A stretch of DNA of 64,000 nt. It comes from an uncultured Shewanella sp. (GTDB taxonomy: Bacteria; Pseudomonadota; Gammaproteobacteria; Enterobacterales; Shewanellaceae). Positions 35,242 through 44,751 of the stretch are shown here, in pieces. The stretch is from the NCBI RefSeq assembly GCF_947497935.1, contig NZ_CANMIO010000004.1, forward strand, positions 186,001 through 250,000, read 5' to 3'. Each line of letters starts with the position of its first letter. The stretch's first letter is position 1. A model generated the notes under the pieces. It was given only the letters and a program-made list of their open reading frames with translations, was not told the DNA's origin and searched no databases. The translations under genes were made by a program, and so were the position numbers.

Positions 35242-35916
35242 TTAGTGGCTTAATCCATATAAATTGAGTTGGCTTTCGAATGACTGTGCCCAGCGCAATA
35301 GCTCTACACGGTTCCTAGCTTGGGTTTTTCTAAATATAGAGGAAATATGCGCCTTGACCGTATGCTCACTAATGCAGAGTTTATCGGCTATCTCTTTATT
35401 ACGTGCGCCGCTAGATACCAATTGAATGATGGTTCTCTCACGATTGGTCAGCCCCTCAAGAGACTCTGCCGCCTCAGTCGTCATGGATTCAGAAGTGCTC
35501 ATATTATTGACTAATTGACGCAAGACTTTGCTCATCAATGGTCTGTCGAACCAAAGCTCATCATTGAGCATTTTGCGTAATCCCGTTAGCAGCAGATCCA
35601 TACGCTCGTTAATAAACAGTAGACCACGGATCCCTTGCAGTAGCGCAGCTTCTGTAGATAAACCATCACGTTCGACCTGATAAAGCGCCACAGGAACATG
35701 CTTGACTAATTGACTCGCCACCAGCGGAATACCATCGACATCCAGCGCTGCACCTTGCTGAGAAACAAGATAAAAGCAGTTACTGTGACTATTAGGATCA
35801 AGCTGGTCGACGTTAGAGATAACCCGCGTTTTCAGTCCAATTGACTCCGCGAGAATGGCTAAGTGGCAAGGAGATGCCACCTGATGAAGAAAGATGACCT
35901 CATCAATTTTACTCAT
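35242..35916 (-). CDS. LuxR-type regulator, CsgD/VpsT-like
   Basis: A 224-residue transcription factor. Residues 1-130 form a receiver-like domain that lacks an obvious phosphoacceptor aspartate in the expected strand. The C-terminal LuxR HTH is clear: LTNRERTIIQLVSSGARNKEIA then LCISEHTVKAHISSIFRKTQARNRVELL. This layout is shared with CsgD and VpsT, which control biofilm matrix genes. A WFDR in the linker (DELWFDRPLM) recalls the W-F/L-x-R c-di-GMP motif of VpsT, by eye only. ATG at 35916 has GGGAG eight bases ahead; a longer frame upstream lacks a ribosome site. Confidence 0.78.
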   Translation of the reverse strand: MSKIDEVIFLHQVASPCHLAILAESIGLKTRVISNVDQLDPNSHSNCFYLVSQQGAALDVDGIPLVASQLVKHVPVALYQVERDGLSTEAALLQGIRGLLFINERMDLLLTGLRKMLNDELWFDRPLMSKVLRQLVNNMSTSESMTTEAAESLEGLTNRERTIIQLVSSGARNKEIADKLCISEHTVKAHISSIFRKTQARNRVELLRWAQSFESQLNLYGLSH

Positions 35917-36157
35917 CACTTTTCTCCCTGAAAAGTTTTGCCTGTACGCTATATAAAACAAACTCTGAAGTTAATTCAGAGATGAGGCAGAAATAACATC
36001 AGAGCCTATTGAATAAGTAGCTGTACCACTACGGCATCAGATTTTTGTTCATACTTTTTGTTCGTACTACGAGCCCCTTCTGGCGACTCGTTGACGCTGA
36101 ATATAGCGGCATTAACTACCTAGACTAAGGTAGCCTCCTCTATAGCCAGCAAGCTTA

Positions 36158-36772
36158 TCATAGCTTGGCTAGGTTAAGCTTTGCTCGCAACGCCTTATCA
36201 TGCAAACGACTGAGGAGCAGCACTGCCGAAATAGCCCCAACTAACGCCATAGCCATATCCGATTGAGTGTCCCACACATAGCCCTGGGTACCTAAAAATG
36301 CCTCGGCATCTTCTCCTGTAAGCTCGGCCACCCACCACTCAATAAGCTCATAAAAAGCTGAGAATGCTAAAGCAAAACAGATGGCTAAGAAGTTACACCA
36401 AGCACCAACCTTGACCACATTCAAGCGAATAAACACTTCGCGCGCCAAAATTGTGGGAATGAAGCCTTGAGCGAAATGCCCCACCTTGTCGTAGTTATTA
36501 CGCTCGCCCCCCGTCCAGTCCGCAATCCAATCAAACAGCGGTACTTCGGCATAGGTATAATGTCCGCCCACCATCAAGATAATGCAGTGAATCAAGATCA
36601 AACCATAGGCTAAACTCGTCAAGGTAAAGTTATTACGGGTATAGATTAAAATGGGCAATGCGATTAAGGCGGGAGCCACCTCTAAAAACCAAGTAAATTG
36701 ATCCTTAGGATTAATCCCTGACCAAACCAATACAGCGAAGAATATCACTAGCCACGCAGCTCTTTTATTCAA
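36158..36772 (-). CDS. DUF2238 (YjdF family) membrane protein
   Basis: A 204-residue inner membrane protein with about six spans. The family hallmarks are GGHYTYAEVPLFDW, RNNYDKVGHFAQGF with a conserved Asp, His and Gly, and FSAFYELIEWWVAELTGEDAEAFLGTQGYVWDTQSDM. The last carries acidic residues typical of DUF2238/YjdF. No function is established for the family. It is flanked by the LuxR gene (200 bases away, same strand) and divergent from serA. Confidence 0.85.
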   Translation of the reverse strand: MNKRAAWLVIFFAVLVWSGINPKDQFTWFLEVAPALIALPILIYTRNNFTLTSLAYGLILIHCIILMVGGHYTYAEVPLFDWIADWTGGERNNYDKVGHFAQGFIPTILAREVFIRLNVVKVGAWCNFLAICFALAFSAFYELIEWWVAELTGEDAEAFLGTQGYVWDTQSDMAMALVGAISAVLLLSRLHDKALRAKLNLAKL

Positions 36773-37028
36773 AATATCGTCCCTATATAAGATATTGTTC
36801 TAAATTCAGAATAAACACTTTAGCCATCTAGCCCTCCACAGCAATAAAAAAAAGTGCTACTTTGTTACCTCTGTTACGCTTTTGACGCAAATATCTATTG
36901 TCGAGGCTTTACAGTCCTTAGTACATTGACAGTCTATACCCAAACCACTCCTACAACGTAGAAGCTAGTCATTTTTGCGGTGGCATTAAGTATACATAAT
37001 ACATATAAACTAAAAGGGTACATAAATC

Positions 37029-38258
37029 ATGGCGAAACACTCGCTGGACAAGGATAAAATTAAGATCCTGCTTTTGGAAGGCGTCCACCAATCTGCGGTA
37101 GATGTGCTCGAACGTGCAGGTTATAGCAACATCGAGTATCACAAAGCCTCTTTGGCAGAAGAAGAACTAACCTCTGCAATAAAAGATGCGCACTTTGTTG
37201 GCATTCGCTCCCGTACCCAACTCACCGAAGAAGTTCTATCCCACGCAGAGAGACTCGTCGGTATCGGCTGCTTCTGTATTGGTACCAACCAAGTTAACCT
37301 GTCTGCGGCAGAAAAACTGGGGATCCCGGTTTTCAATGCCCCATTCTCTAACACTCGTAGTGTGGCAGAGTTGGTCTTAGGTGAAATCATCATGCTACTG
37401 CGCGGGATCCCGCAACGTAACGCTCTAGCTCACCGTGGTGGCTGGCTAAAGAGTGCTTCAGGCAGCTTTGAGGCTCGCGGTAAGACTTTAGGTGTCATTG
37501 GTTACGGACACATAGGCACGCAGCTAGGTATTCTGGCAGAAACCTTAGGTATGCGAGTGATCTTCTTCGATATCGAAGACAAGCTACCGCTAGGTAACGC
37601 ACAGCAAGTACATTCATTGCAGCAAGTATTATCCCTTGCCGATGTGGTCAGCTTGCATGTCCCTGAGACGCCTCAGACTAAAGAGATGATTAGCTTTGAT
37701 GAACTTGCCTGTATGCGTAAAGGCAGCATTCTTATCAATGCCTCTCGTGGTACTGTGGTAGATATCGATGCTTTAGCTGCATCACTAAAAGAAGAGCACC
37801 TCGCTGGTGCGGCAATCGATGTATTCCCAGTAGAACCTAAGTCGAATGATGATGAGTTCCTAAGCCCGCTGCGCGGCCTAGATAACGTGCTACTTACCCC
37901 ACATGTGGGTGGCAGCACAGCCGAGGCACAGGAAAATATCGGCGTCGAAGTTGCGGGTAAACTGGCGAAGTACTCAGACAATGGCTCGACCATGACTGCG
38001 GTGAACTTCCCAGAGGTTTCTCTAGCTCAGCATTCTGGCACGTCGCGTCTACTGCATATTCACCACAACCGCCCTGGTATTCTTATCCAGATTAACTCGG
38101 CGTTTGCAGAGAAAGGCATCAACATCGCTGCTCAGTATCTACAGACAACGGCTGAAATCGGTTACGTGGTAATGGAAGTCGATTCAGATCAAGCTGAAGA
38201 TGCGTTAATAGAATTGCAAGCGATTGAAGGCACGATTAGAACTCGTTTACTTCACTGA
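37029..38258 (+). CDS. serA: D-3-phosphoglycerate dehydrogenase
   Basis: A 409-residue enzyme that oxidises 3-phosphoglycerate to open serine synthesis. The catalytic domain begins KIKILLLEGVHQSAVDVL. The NAD-binding fold shows LGVIGYGHIGTQLGILAE near residue 155, and the catalytic Arg, Glu and His lie in INASRGTVVD, IDVFPVEP and LLTPHVGGSTAEAQENIG. A C-terminal ACT domain (about 335-409, LLHIHHNRPGILIQINSAFAE) is the serine-binding regulatory part, as in E. coli SerA (410 residues). It stands alone with its own terminator. Confidence 0.96.
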   Translation: MAKHSLDKDKIKILLLEGVHQSAVDVLERAGYSNIEYHKASLAEEELTSAIKDAHFVGIRSRTQLTEEVLSHAERLVGIGCFCIGTNQVNLSAAEKLGIPVFNAPFSNTRSVAELVLGEIIMLLRGIPQRNALAHRGGWLKSASGSFEARGKTLGVIGYGHIGTQLGILAETLGMRVIFFDIEDKLPLGNAQQVHSLQQVLSLADVVSLHVPETPQTKEMISFDELACMRKGSILINASRGTVVDIDALAASLKEEHLAGAAIDVFPVEPKSNDDEFLSPLRGLDNVLLTPHVGGSTAEAQENIGVEVAGKLAKYSDNGSTMTAVNFPEVSLAQHSGTSRLLHIHHNRPGILIQINSAFAEKGINIAAQYLQTTAEIGYVVMEVDSDQAEDALIELQAIEGTIRTRLLH

Positions 38259-38306
38259 TCTTTAGTGAAATAGCATCTATGTCTTAATCATAGCGAGACA
38301 TTAAAG

Positions 38307-38337
38307 AAGGCCGTATAAATAGATTTATGCGGCCTTT
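38307..38337 (+). terminator. Intrinsic terminator after serA
   Basis: Stem AAGGCCG plus TAAAT/ATTTA and CGGCCTT at 38307-38336, followed by TTGTTCTTT. Confidence 0.75.
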
Positions 38338-38443
38338 GTTCTTTATCCTTAGTGAGTAGTAATAGTTTGAACTACTGCGCTTGCGCAGTGAGAAATTAGC
38401 GGTACAATCATTGTCCTTATTGGTTTACTTCTTGGACTTTCTC

Positions 38444-39415
38444 ATGACGCTGTCAACTTCTCAGCCAACTTGGCTTCTTAACGGACAACAGCCTGATCTA
38501 CTTTTTTCAGAGTTAACCCACCTAGGCTTAATGTCTGTGACAGGTGAGCAGGGGCGCAGCTTTATTCACGGCCAAGTCACTACCGATATCAGCTCCCTAG
38601 AAAGTGACCAATGGCGCTGGGGCGCGCACTGCGATCCTAAAGGCAAAATGCTAGCTAGCTTTAGAACCTTCGCTAAAGATGACACGCTTTTCTTGATGAT
38701 GCCAAAAGACACCTTGGCATTAGACCTACCACAACTGCAAAAGTATGCAGTATTTAGCAAAGCGGATTTAGCCGATGTGACTGATTCTTGGTTACTCCTT
38801 GGCGTTGCTGGCGAGCAAGCAAATGCTTGGCTAACCGCGCAGTTTGGCGAACTCAATGCTGAGTTAACATTAATCGATGGCGGCATGATTATTCATGATA
38901 CGGGTCGTTATATCCTAGCAATTGAACGAGATCAGGCAGAGTCACTCGTTAACGCCATTGAGCAACCAATCTATGATGCAAGCGCTTGGCAAACACTAGA
39001 GATCCTAGCGGGTTACCCAAACTTAGGTGCCAGCCACCAAGGCCAGTTTGTTCCACAGATGTGTAACGTTCAGGCCGTCAATGGTATCAGCTTCAATAAA
39101 GGTTGCTACATGGGCCAAGAAACTGTGGCTCGCATGAAGTATCGCGGCGGTAACAAGCGCGCACTGTATATTGTTAGCGGCAAGGTAACTGCGCCACTCA
39201 CAGCCGACAGTCAACTTGAGATTGCACTGGAGGACGAAGAAGGATTCCGCCGCGCAGGTACCATCATCGAAGCAGTACAGCGTGACGGCCAAGTATTATT
39301 AACCGCCGTACTGGCTAATGATACTCAGCTCGATGCTAAGCTTAGAGTTGCCGATGATACGGAATCAGAGCTAACACTGATTGCGCTACCTTACTCATTA
39401 GATGAGCAGGATTAA
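38444..39415 (+). CDS. ygfZ: tRNA-modifying / iron-sulfur protein YgfZ
   Basis: A 323-residue folate-binding protein of the GcvT-like family that supports iron-sulfur cluster enzymes, including those that modify tRNA. It has the signature FNKGCYMGQETVARMKYRG with the conserved Cys (KGCYxGQE) near residue 220, and the N-terminal VTGEQGRSFIHGQVTTDI. The ATG at 38444 is chosen over a frame that begins 21 codons earlier: it gives the E. coli length (326) and MTLSTSQPTWLL as start. Single gene downstream of the serA terminator. Confidence 0.92.
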   Translation: MTLSTSQPTWLLNGQQPDLLFSELTHLGLMSVTGEQGRSFIHGQVTTDISSLESDQWRWGAHCDPKGKMLASFRTFAKDDTLFLMMPKDTLALDLPQLQKYAVFSKADLADVTDSWLLLGVAGEQANAWLTAQFGELNAELTLIDGGMIIHDTGRYILAIERDQAESLVNAIEQPIYDASAWQTLEILAGYPNLGASHQGQFVPQMCNVQAVNGISFNKGCYMGQETVARMKYRGGNKRALYIVSGKVTAPLTADSQLEIALEDEEGFRRAGTIIEAVQRDGQVLLTAVLANDTQLDAKLRVADDTESELTLIALPYSLDEQD

Positions 39416-39963
39416 TCAGTATAGAAATCTGAGCGCTCAGCGAAAGTTTAGCGCTTTTAGATAAGCCAACGAATGAAAAGCCTAGTGAAACTAGGCTTAA
39501 GCGCTGACAATCACCTTACAGGTGTGTGATTGGCTGCCGACTTCTACGTTGAATGAATTCACAAGGCTACACGCATTCCACCGCCCATAAATTCGTTTGC
39601 AACAAAACACTCTGAGTCGCTAACTTTCTTATTCAGACTGGTATTAGTAGTATTAGCCTAGATAATATCATCCCCCTCCAAACACACAGCACCTTTGGCT
39701 TTCTTAGGAACAGCCCCTAAGCTGAAATGAAATCATCAATACACACTCAATACATAATAAAAAGAACACCGTTAGCTTTCTTAGTGGCTCCCCCCTAAAC
39801 TCATGCTGAACCGAAATCACAGCCTCACTCAATCAGCTAACACGGCTTCATCAATCGATAGTCCATAATGAAAGATCTTATTGGTGTACAAATACGTATA
39901 AACTTAAAAAGCATGATAGGTTAGGGTCTATTTCTGAGGGTAAAGCCAGCGACAGGAGTTGTC
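39416..39963. other. Non-coding gap with hairpins and a degenerate direct repeat
   Basis: No gene is seen in these 548 bases. After ygfZ there is AGCGCT..AGCGCTTTT (39432-39458), a weak terminator, and a perfect AAGCCTAG/CTAGGCTT hairpin (39479-39499). Two degenerate direct copies containing GCTTTCTTAG, CCCCTAA and GAAATCA occur at about 39688-39735 and 39764-39821. The promoter of the ABC operon must be near the 3' end. Confidence 0.5.
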
Positions 39964-40632
39964 ATGAGCAGTGAGATTGTCCGACTGAACCGAGTCTCAA
40001 AAGGCTTTAACGATGGCGATAAATATCATCAGGTGCTAGATGATATTAACCTTACACTCAATCTTACCGACACAGTGGCATTAACTGGCCCAAGCGGTAG
40101 CGGTAAGAGCACTCTGCTCAACATCATTGGTGGCTTTGAATTTATCAAGCAAGGCCAGTTACTACTCAACCAAAATGACACCACGCACTGGCAAGATAAA
40201 CAGTGGAGTCAATTTAGACGCCAGCATTTAGGAGTCGTGTTTCAACAGTTTAACCTCCTAACCCCGCTCAACGTCCGTGACAATATCGCCTTTTCACTAC
40301 GCTTAAATCAGCAAAAATGGAGCCCTTGGTGCGACTACTTGATTGAGCAACTTGGATTACAAGAGGTTCAAAGTAGAAATGTAGAAACCCTATCAGGTGG
40401 TCAACAGCAGCGTGTCGCCATCGCTCGCGCCCTCGCTCACAAGCCGCAACTATTACTGGCCGATGAGCCGACGGGAAACCTAGATGAGAAAGCCGGTCAG
40501 CAAGTGATGAGCCTGCTCACTCAGCTTGCCGAGGAATCTAGCACCTGTGTGTTAATGGTCACCCACAGCAGTGACTGCGCCGCCTTTATGAAACGGCGCT
40601 GGCATCTCGAGCAGGGAAAGATCCATGAGTAA
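39964..40632 (+). CDS. ABC transporter ATPase, LolD/MacB-like
   Basis: A 222-residue ATPase of the MacB/LolD group, whose partners are FtsX-type permeases. Walker A GPSGSGKSTLL (about 38-48), Q-loop VFQQFNLLTPLNVRDNI, signature LSGGQQQRVAIARAL, Walker B LLLADEPTGNLDEKAG and the H-loop VTHSSD are all present. It is the first gene of a tight operon: its stop overlaps the permease start by eight bases. By family the complex works mechanically on periplasmic or lipoprotein substrates instead of pumping through a channel. Confidence 0.9.
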   Translation: MSSEIVRLNRVSKGFNDGDKYHQVLDDINLTLNLTDTVALTGPSGSGKSTLLNIIGGFEFIKQGQLLLNQNDTTHWQDKQWSQFRRQHLGVVFQQFNLLTPLNVRDNIAFSLRLNQQKWSPWCDYLIEQLGLQEVQSRNVETLSGGQQQRVAIARALAHKPQLLLADEPTGNLDEKAGQQVMSLLTQLAEESSTCVLMVTHSSDCAAFMKRRWHLEQGKIHE

Positions 40633-43162
40633 CCAAACGATGGCAGACAGCGGCTTAACGATACGTTTAAGCCTCGAAGTCTTTGCCCGTCATTACCTTA
40701 AGTCGCCCCTGCAAGCCGGAGCGATTATCTTAGGGGTCATACTCGCTGTCACCCTATTAATTGGCGTCAGGGCCACCAATGAAAATGCCGTGCGCAGTTA
40801 CTCCGAGGCCACCGAGCTACTGAGCCACAGGGCGCAGTTACTACTCACGCCTATTAGCGGTAAAAAGTCAGTTGATGAATCGGTTTACTTTACTCTTAGG
40901 CAAGCTGGTATCACTCAGGCTTTAGCCGTATTGAGTGGCACCGCCAGCGACGATATAGGCCAGCGCTGGGATATTCAGGCAAGCGATCTGGTTGCGGCGC
41001 TGTCGATACAAAGCAAACATTCGACGACAAAAGGTACCGCAACAGACTCTAAACAGAACTCGCTCCTATCTGCCGACCTTCCCCTCGCGAAACTGTTATC
41101 AGGAGCCCATTACATTTTAATGAGCGAAAGCTTCAGCGCTCAAGTTGCCCCTAAAGGCACCATTGAGCTCAACGGCTATCGACTGAGTGTGATATCCCTA
41201 AACGATGAACTTGGGCTCGGCAACGCCATCTTGATGGATATCTCCCTCGGGCAAAAAATACTGAATCGAACTGGAGAGCTGAGCTATATCGCTCTGTTTG
41301 CTAACCCCGATCGTTTAACCAAGCAGATCCAGCAACTGTTTAATCAACAAAGCCAGCAATATTTTGACTTTACTCAGCAAGATGACGGCGAAGGCCTGAC
41401 GAGCCTAACACGCAGCTTTCATCTCAATCTCACGGCCATGAGCCTACTGGCGTTTATCGTTGGTCTATTTATCGCTTATAACGGCGTTCGCTACAGCCTG
41501 CTCAAACGCCAAAAACTGTTAGTCCAACTACAACAACAGGGCGTACCTCAACGAGCCTTGCTACTCGCCCTGCTTTTTGAACTGCTTATATTGGTGCTTA
41601 TCGGCTCATTAGTTGGCTTCATTCTCGGATTGCAGCTCAGCCATTGGCTACAGCCCATGATTGCACTCACCCTTGAACAACTCTACGGCGCAAGACTGAT
41701 GCCGGGAGTTTGGCAGTGGAGCTGGCTGTATCAAGCGATTGGACTGACTTTTTTTGCCGCCCTTCTTGCTTGTTACCCATTATTTAAAACCTTAGCCAAG
41801 CAGCCATTAGCGCGCAGTGCGAGTCGCTTCGAACAGCAAAGCCATGCTAAGAGACAGCAGCTAAGGCTCTTTATCATTGGCTTCACATTACTCGCTTTGG
41901 CCGCAGCCCTGTTTCCATTGACACAGGACTATCAACATAGCTTAGTTTTGTTAGGCGTAGTCACCATCGCCATCCCGCTGTTATTACCTATGGTACTGCA
42001 AGTTGGCCTGTCCCATGTAGAACGAGTCACTCAAGCGGGTCTATGGCAATATGCCGTAGCCGAGAGCAAGGAGCTTATCGCACCGCTTTCCCTCGCCATG
42101 ATGGCTATGCTATTAGCGCTTACCGCTAACATATCGATGAATACTTTAGTCGGCAGTTTTGAAATAACCTTAAAGCATTGGCTCGATGACAGACTCTATG
42201 CCGATCTTTATATCCGCCCTCCCAGCGATAAAATGCTAGAGACTCAAACCTTACTCGAGAGCTTACCTAATGTCAGCGCGGTTTATGGTCAATGGCTACA
42301 CTCCAGCCATTACCAAAATGACCCTGTCAGTTTAATGACCCGAGATGCTCACTCTCTGAGAAACAGCAATCAGATAAAGGCGCAACAGGCCGACCATTGG
42401 CAGGACTTCTTCAATGCTGAGGTGCTGATGATAAGCGAGCCAATGGCAATCAAGTATCGACTCGCGGTTGGCGACACCATCAGCTTACCCGAGTTTGACA
42501 ATGCCTCACTCCCCCCAATACCGATTGGGGCCATTTTTTATGATTACGGCAGCCCAAAGGGACAGGTGATTGTCAGTCAGACGACTTGGCAGCGGCTGGG
42601 ATTGCCCTTGCCTCCAAGTAGCATTGCCGCAGATTATGATAATGAAATTAGCGAGCTAGAATCGATACTACAAAGCCAGATCCCACTCTCTGCAGCGCAG
42701 ATGTATAACCAGAGCAAGATTAAACAACGTGCCATGCAGATCTTCAAACGCACCTTCTCCATCACCTTAGTGCTCAATAGCTTAACGCTTCTCGTCGCAG
42801 CGGTGGGCCTGTTCAGTGCCTGCTTGATGCTGACTCAAGCGAGACAGGCTCCACTCGCCAGACTCTATGCAATGGGGGTCAGCCGAATGCAATTGCGAAC
42901 CTTAGTGTCGGGGCAGATGCTGTTAATCGTACTACTGACCTGTTTACTCGCCCTACCAACAGGCGCGCTTCTCGGTTACCTGTTAATCAATAAAGTCACC
43001 CTACAGGCCTTTGGCTGGAGTATCGCTATGATTTGGGACTGGCAGGCCTATTTCAGAGTATTAGTGATCGCTATGATTGTCAGCGCCGTTGCGGTTATCT
43101 TGCCGCTATTGTGGCAGACCCGGCGTCCATTGATCAGCAGCTTGCAGCAGGAGGCATTATGA
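40625..43162 (+). CDS. FtsX-like ABC permease (duplicated domain)
   Basis: An 845-residue inner membrane protein with two FtsX-type halves. An N-terminal span (GAIILGVILAVTLLIGV) is followed by a large periplasmic domain, then three spans at about 270-400. A second set includes LFIIGFTLLALAAALFPL, the second periplasmic domain around residues 520-680, and C-terminal spans (LVLNSLTLLVAAVGLFSACLML and MLLIVLLTCLLALPTGALLGYLL). About ten spans is typical of the large AttF/AttG-fused or YbbP-like permeases. Its stop overlaps the start of the lipoprotein gene (ATGA), so all three proteins should be made together. Confidence 0.88.
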   Translation: MSNQTMADSGLTIRLSLEVFARHYLKSPLQAGAIILGVILAVTLLIGVRATNENAVRSYSEATELLSHRAQLLLTPISGKKSVDESVYFTLRQAGITQALAVLSGTASDDIGQRWDIQASDLVAALSIQSKHSTTKGTATDSKQNSLLSADLPLAKLLSGAHYILMSESFSAQVAPKGTIELNGYRLSVISLNDELGLGNAILMDISLGQKILNRTGELSYIALFANPDRLTKQIQQLFNQQSQQYFDFTQQDDGEGLTSLTRSFHLNLTAMSLLAFIVGLFIAYNGVRYSLLKRQKLLVQLQQQGVPQRALLLALLFELLILVLIGSLVGFILGLQLSHWLQPMIALTLEQLYGARLMPGVWQWSWLYQAIGLTFFAALLACYPLFKTLAKQPLARSASRFEQQSHAKRQQLRLFIIGFTLLALAAALFPLTQDYQHSLVLLGVVTIAIPLLLPMVLQVGLSHVERVTQAGLWQYAVAESKELIAPLSLAMMAMLLALTANISMNTLVGSFEITLKHWLDDRLYADLYIRPPSDKMLETQTLLESLPNVSAVYGQWLHSSHYQNDPVSLMTRDAHSLRNSNQIKAQQADHWQDFFNAEVLMISEPMAIKYRLAVGDTISLPEFDNASLPPIPIGAIFYDYGSPKGQVIVSQTTWQRLGLPLPPSSIAADYDNEISELESILQSQIPLSAAQMYNQSKIKQRAMQIFKRTFSITLVLNSLTLLVAAVGLFSACLMLTQARQAPLARLYAMGVSRMQLRTLVSGQMLLIVLLTCLLALPTGALLGYLLINKVTLQAFGWSIAMIWDWQAYFRVLVIAMIVSAVAVILPLLWQTRRPLISSLQQEAL

Positions 43163-44256
43163 GACTACGAATTTACAGCTTAATATTTTGCCTTTTTCTG
43201 GGCGGGTGTTTCTTTGATTCAGCCACAACCTCTTCTCGGGGGATGGGACAACTACTAGATGGAGACACCACTCACTACGCCCCAGTCGTTTCAGGAAAGA
43301 GACTCACCTTTCCAGCTGATCATATGGCCCACGACGACTTTCGCCAAGAGTGGTGGTATTTAACCGCCAACCTCATAACGGAAACTGGTGAACCATTAGG
43401 TCTGCAATGGACCCAGTTTCGGATTGCGCTTGCGCCACCATCACCGACTCAAGATAAATTCACATCGGATTGGCAGACCGAGCAGTTGTATATGTCGCAC
43501 ACAGCCATAACCAGCGAGCAACAACACCAAGCTGAAGAAAAATGGACCCGAGGCAACGCCAATTTTGCTGGCACTAAAGCTAATCCATTAGTTATCCAAC
43601 AAGACGATTGGCAGTGGCGCAGTGACAGCCAGCAGCTGTTCCCTGCAACTTTGTCAGCTAATACCGCAGAGTTTAGCTATCAATTGCAACTCGACAGTAA
43701 AGCACCGTTTCAACTGCAAGGCGATAATGGCTATAGCCGCAAAAATGCCACTGGCACAGTAGCAAGCTATTACTACAGCCAGCCTTTTATCGAGGTCAGT
43801 GGCACTATCGAACTAAATGGTAAAACCATTAAGGTCAGCGGTGATGCCTGGTTAGACAGAGAGTGGAGTTCACAGTTTTTATCGAAAACCCAACAAGGCT
43901 GGGACTGGTTTGCTTTTAGACTAGATGATGGCTCGGCGTTAATGTTGTTTCAGCTAAGAGACAACAGTGGCAAGCAACAAGACTTCTATAGTGGTAGGCG
44001 CATGTACCCTGACGGTAGTGGCACACAAATTAGCAGCGAGCAGATCTCAATGACTGCCACGGCTTGGCAGCAAACACCATCAGGGCGCTACCCTGTTGCT
44101 TGGGATATATCTATCCCCTCACAAACCATTGAGCTCTCCACTCAAGCGCTTAACGCTAATGCCAGCATGCCATTGTCCATTCCATATTGGGAGGGACCAG
44201 TTAGCATAAGCGGTAGTCATAGTGGTTTAGGTTATATGGAACTGACTGGTTACTAG
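43159..44256 (+). CDS. AttH/CrtC-like lipocalin-fold lipoprotein
   Basis: A 365-residue lipoprotein. The ATG at 43159 overlaps the permease stop, has GGAGG upstream, and opens a short lipobox signal (YSLIFCLFLGGC, Cys 15). A frame extending 42 codons further upstream is out of place within the permease gene. The body matches the AttH / carotenoid-hydratase-like lipocalin family: HDDFRQEWWYLTANL near residue 60, YMSHTAIT, GDAWLDREWSSQFL and WDWFAFRLDDGSALMLFQLR. These families bind hydrophobic molecules. With the ABC ATPase and FtsX permease it probably forms an envelope lipid or lipoprotein-handling machine; this is inferred from context. Confidence 0.85.
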   Translation: MRLRIYSLIFCLFLGGCFFDSATTSSRGMGQLLDGDTTHYAPVVSGKRLTFPADHMAHDDFRQEWWYLTANLITETGEPLGLQWTQFRIALAPPSPTQDKFTSDWQTEQLYMSHTAITSEQQHQAEEKWTRGNANFAGTKANPLVIQQDDWQWRSDSQQLFPATLSANTAEFSYQLQLDSKAPFQLQGDNGYSRKNATGTVASYYYSQPFIEVSGTIELNGKTIKVSGDAWLDREWSSQFLSKTQQGWDWFAFRLDDGSALMLFQLRDNSGKQQDFYSGRRMYPDGSGTQISSEQISMTATAWQQTPSGRYPVAWDISIPSQTIELSTQALNANASMPLSIPYWEGPVSISGSHSGLGYMELTGY

Positions 44257-44751
44257 CTCGCAAGCCATTGAATTTAGATCAGCTACAGCAACTTTAGCCC
44301 GAGGCTGCGAGTCTATTCCTTAATTGGCAGTTAATACCAAGTTAGCCACTTTCATTAAGTTATTCGGCGGATTAGAACTCATCAACATTAGGGGGATTCT
44401 TCGATAGTTCTCAGGAAAACAGGGTTAATCACCATGTGTTTCTATCAGTAAAAACCATCAACAGATAAGAACCATTCTCATTAAGCAAGCTTTTGAATAT
44501 CTTTGGTTTTTAATGTAGCGCAAGCTAACATTCCATGTGGACAAAAATCACACAAGCCCCTAATATTTATTGGTCAATTTGAGAGCTAGATCACCCTCAA
44601 AAAGTTGATCTTGGTCTACAAAAACTATCAATACCCCTTGTGAGGTATACCCACAATTTTCATGAGGTCTAGACTCGATATAAACCTTGGTAAGTAACCG
44701 CAGCACTATTCCAAAATGAGTGTTATTTGCCAAATTACAGAAGGTAAACAG
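44257..44751. other. nap promoter region
   Basis: A 495-base gap with no gene. Apart from the NarP-like site, an imperfect TGTGG(A)..TCACA near 44535-44552 resembles a CRP half-site but with wrong spacing. A TTGATCTTGG near 44614 matches one half of an FNR box only. Confidence 0.5.
44632..44647 (+). promoter_or_regulatory. NarP-type 7-2-7 binding site upstream of napD
   Basis: TACCCCT, two spacer bases TG, and TGAGGTA match the NarP/NarL consensus TACYYMT-N2-AKRRGTA at 13 of 14 positions. It lies 105 bases upstream of the napD start. Nitrate-responsive NarP control is expected for nap genes in Shewanella-like bacteria. Confidence 0.72.

Noticed and set aside
44535..44552. CRP site before nap
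   Set aside because: TGTGG and TCACA are separated by seven bases rather than six and the left half is imperfect.
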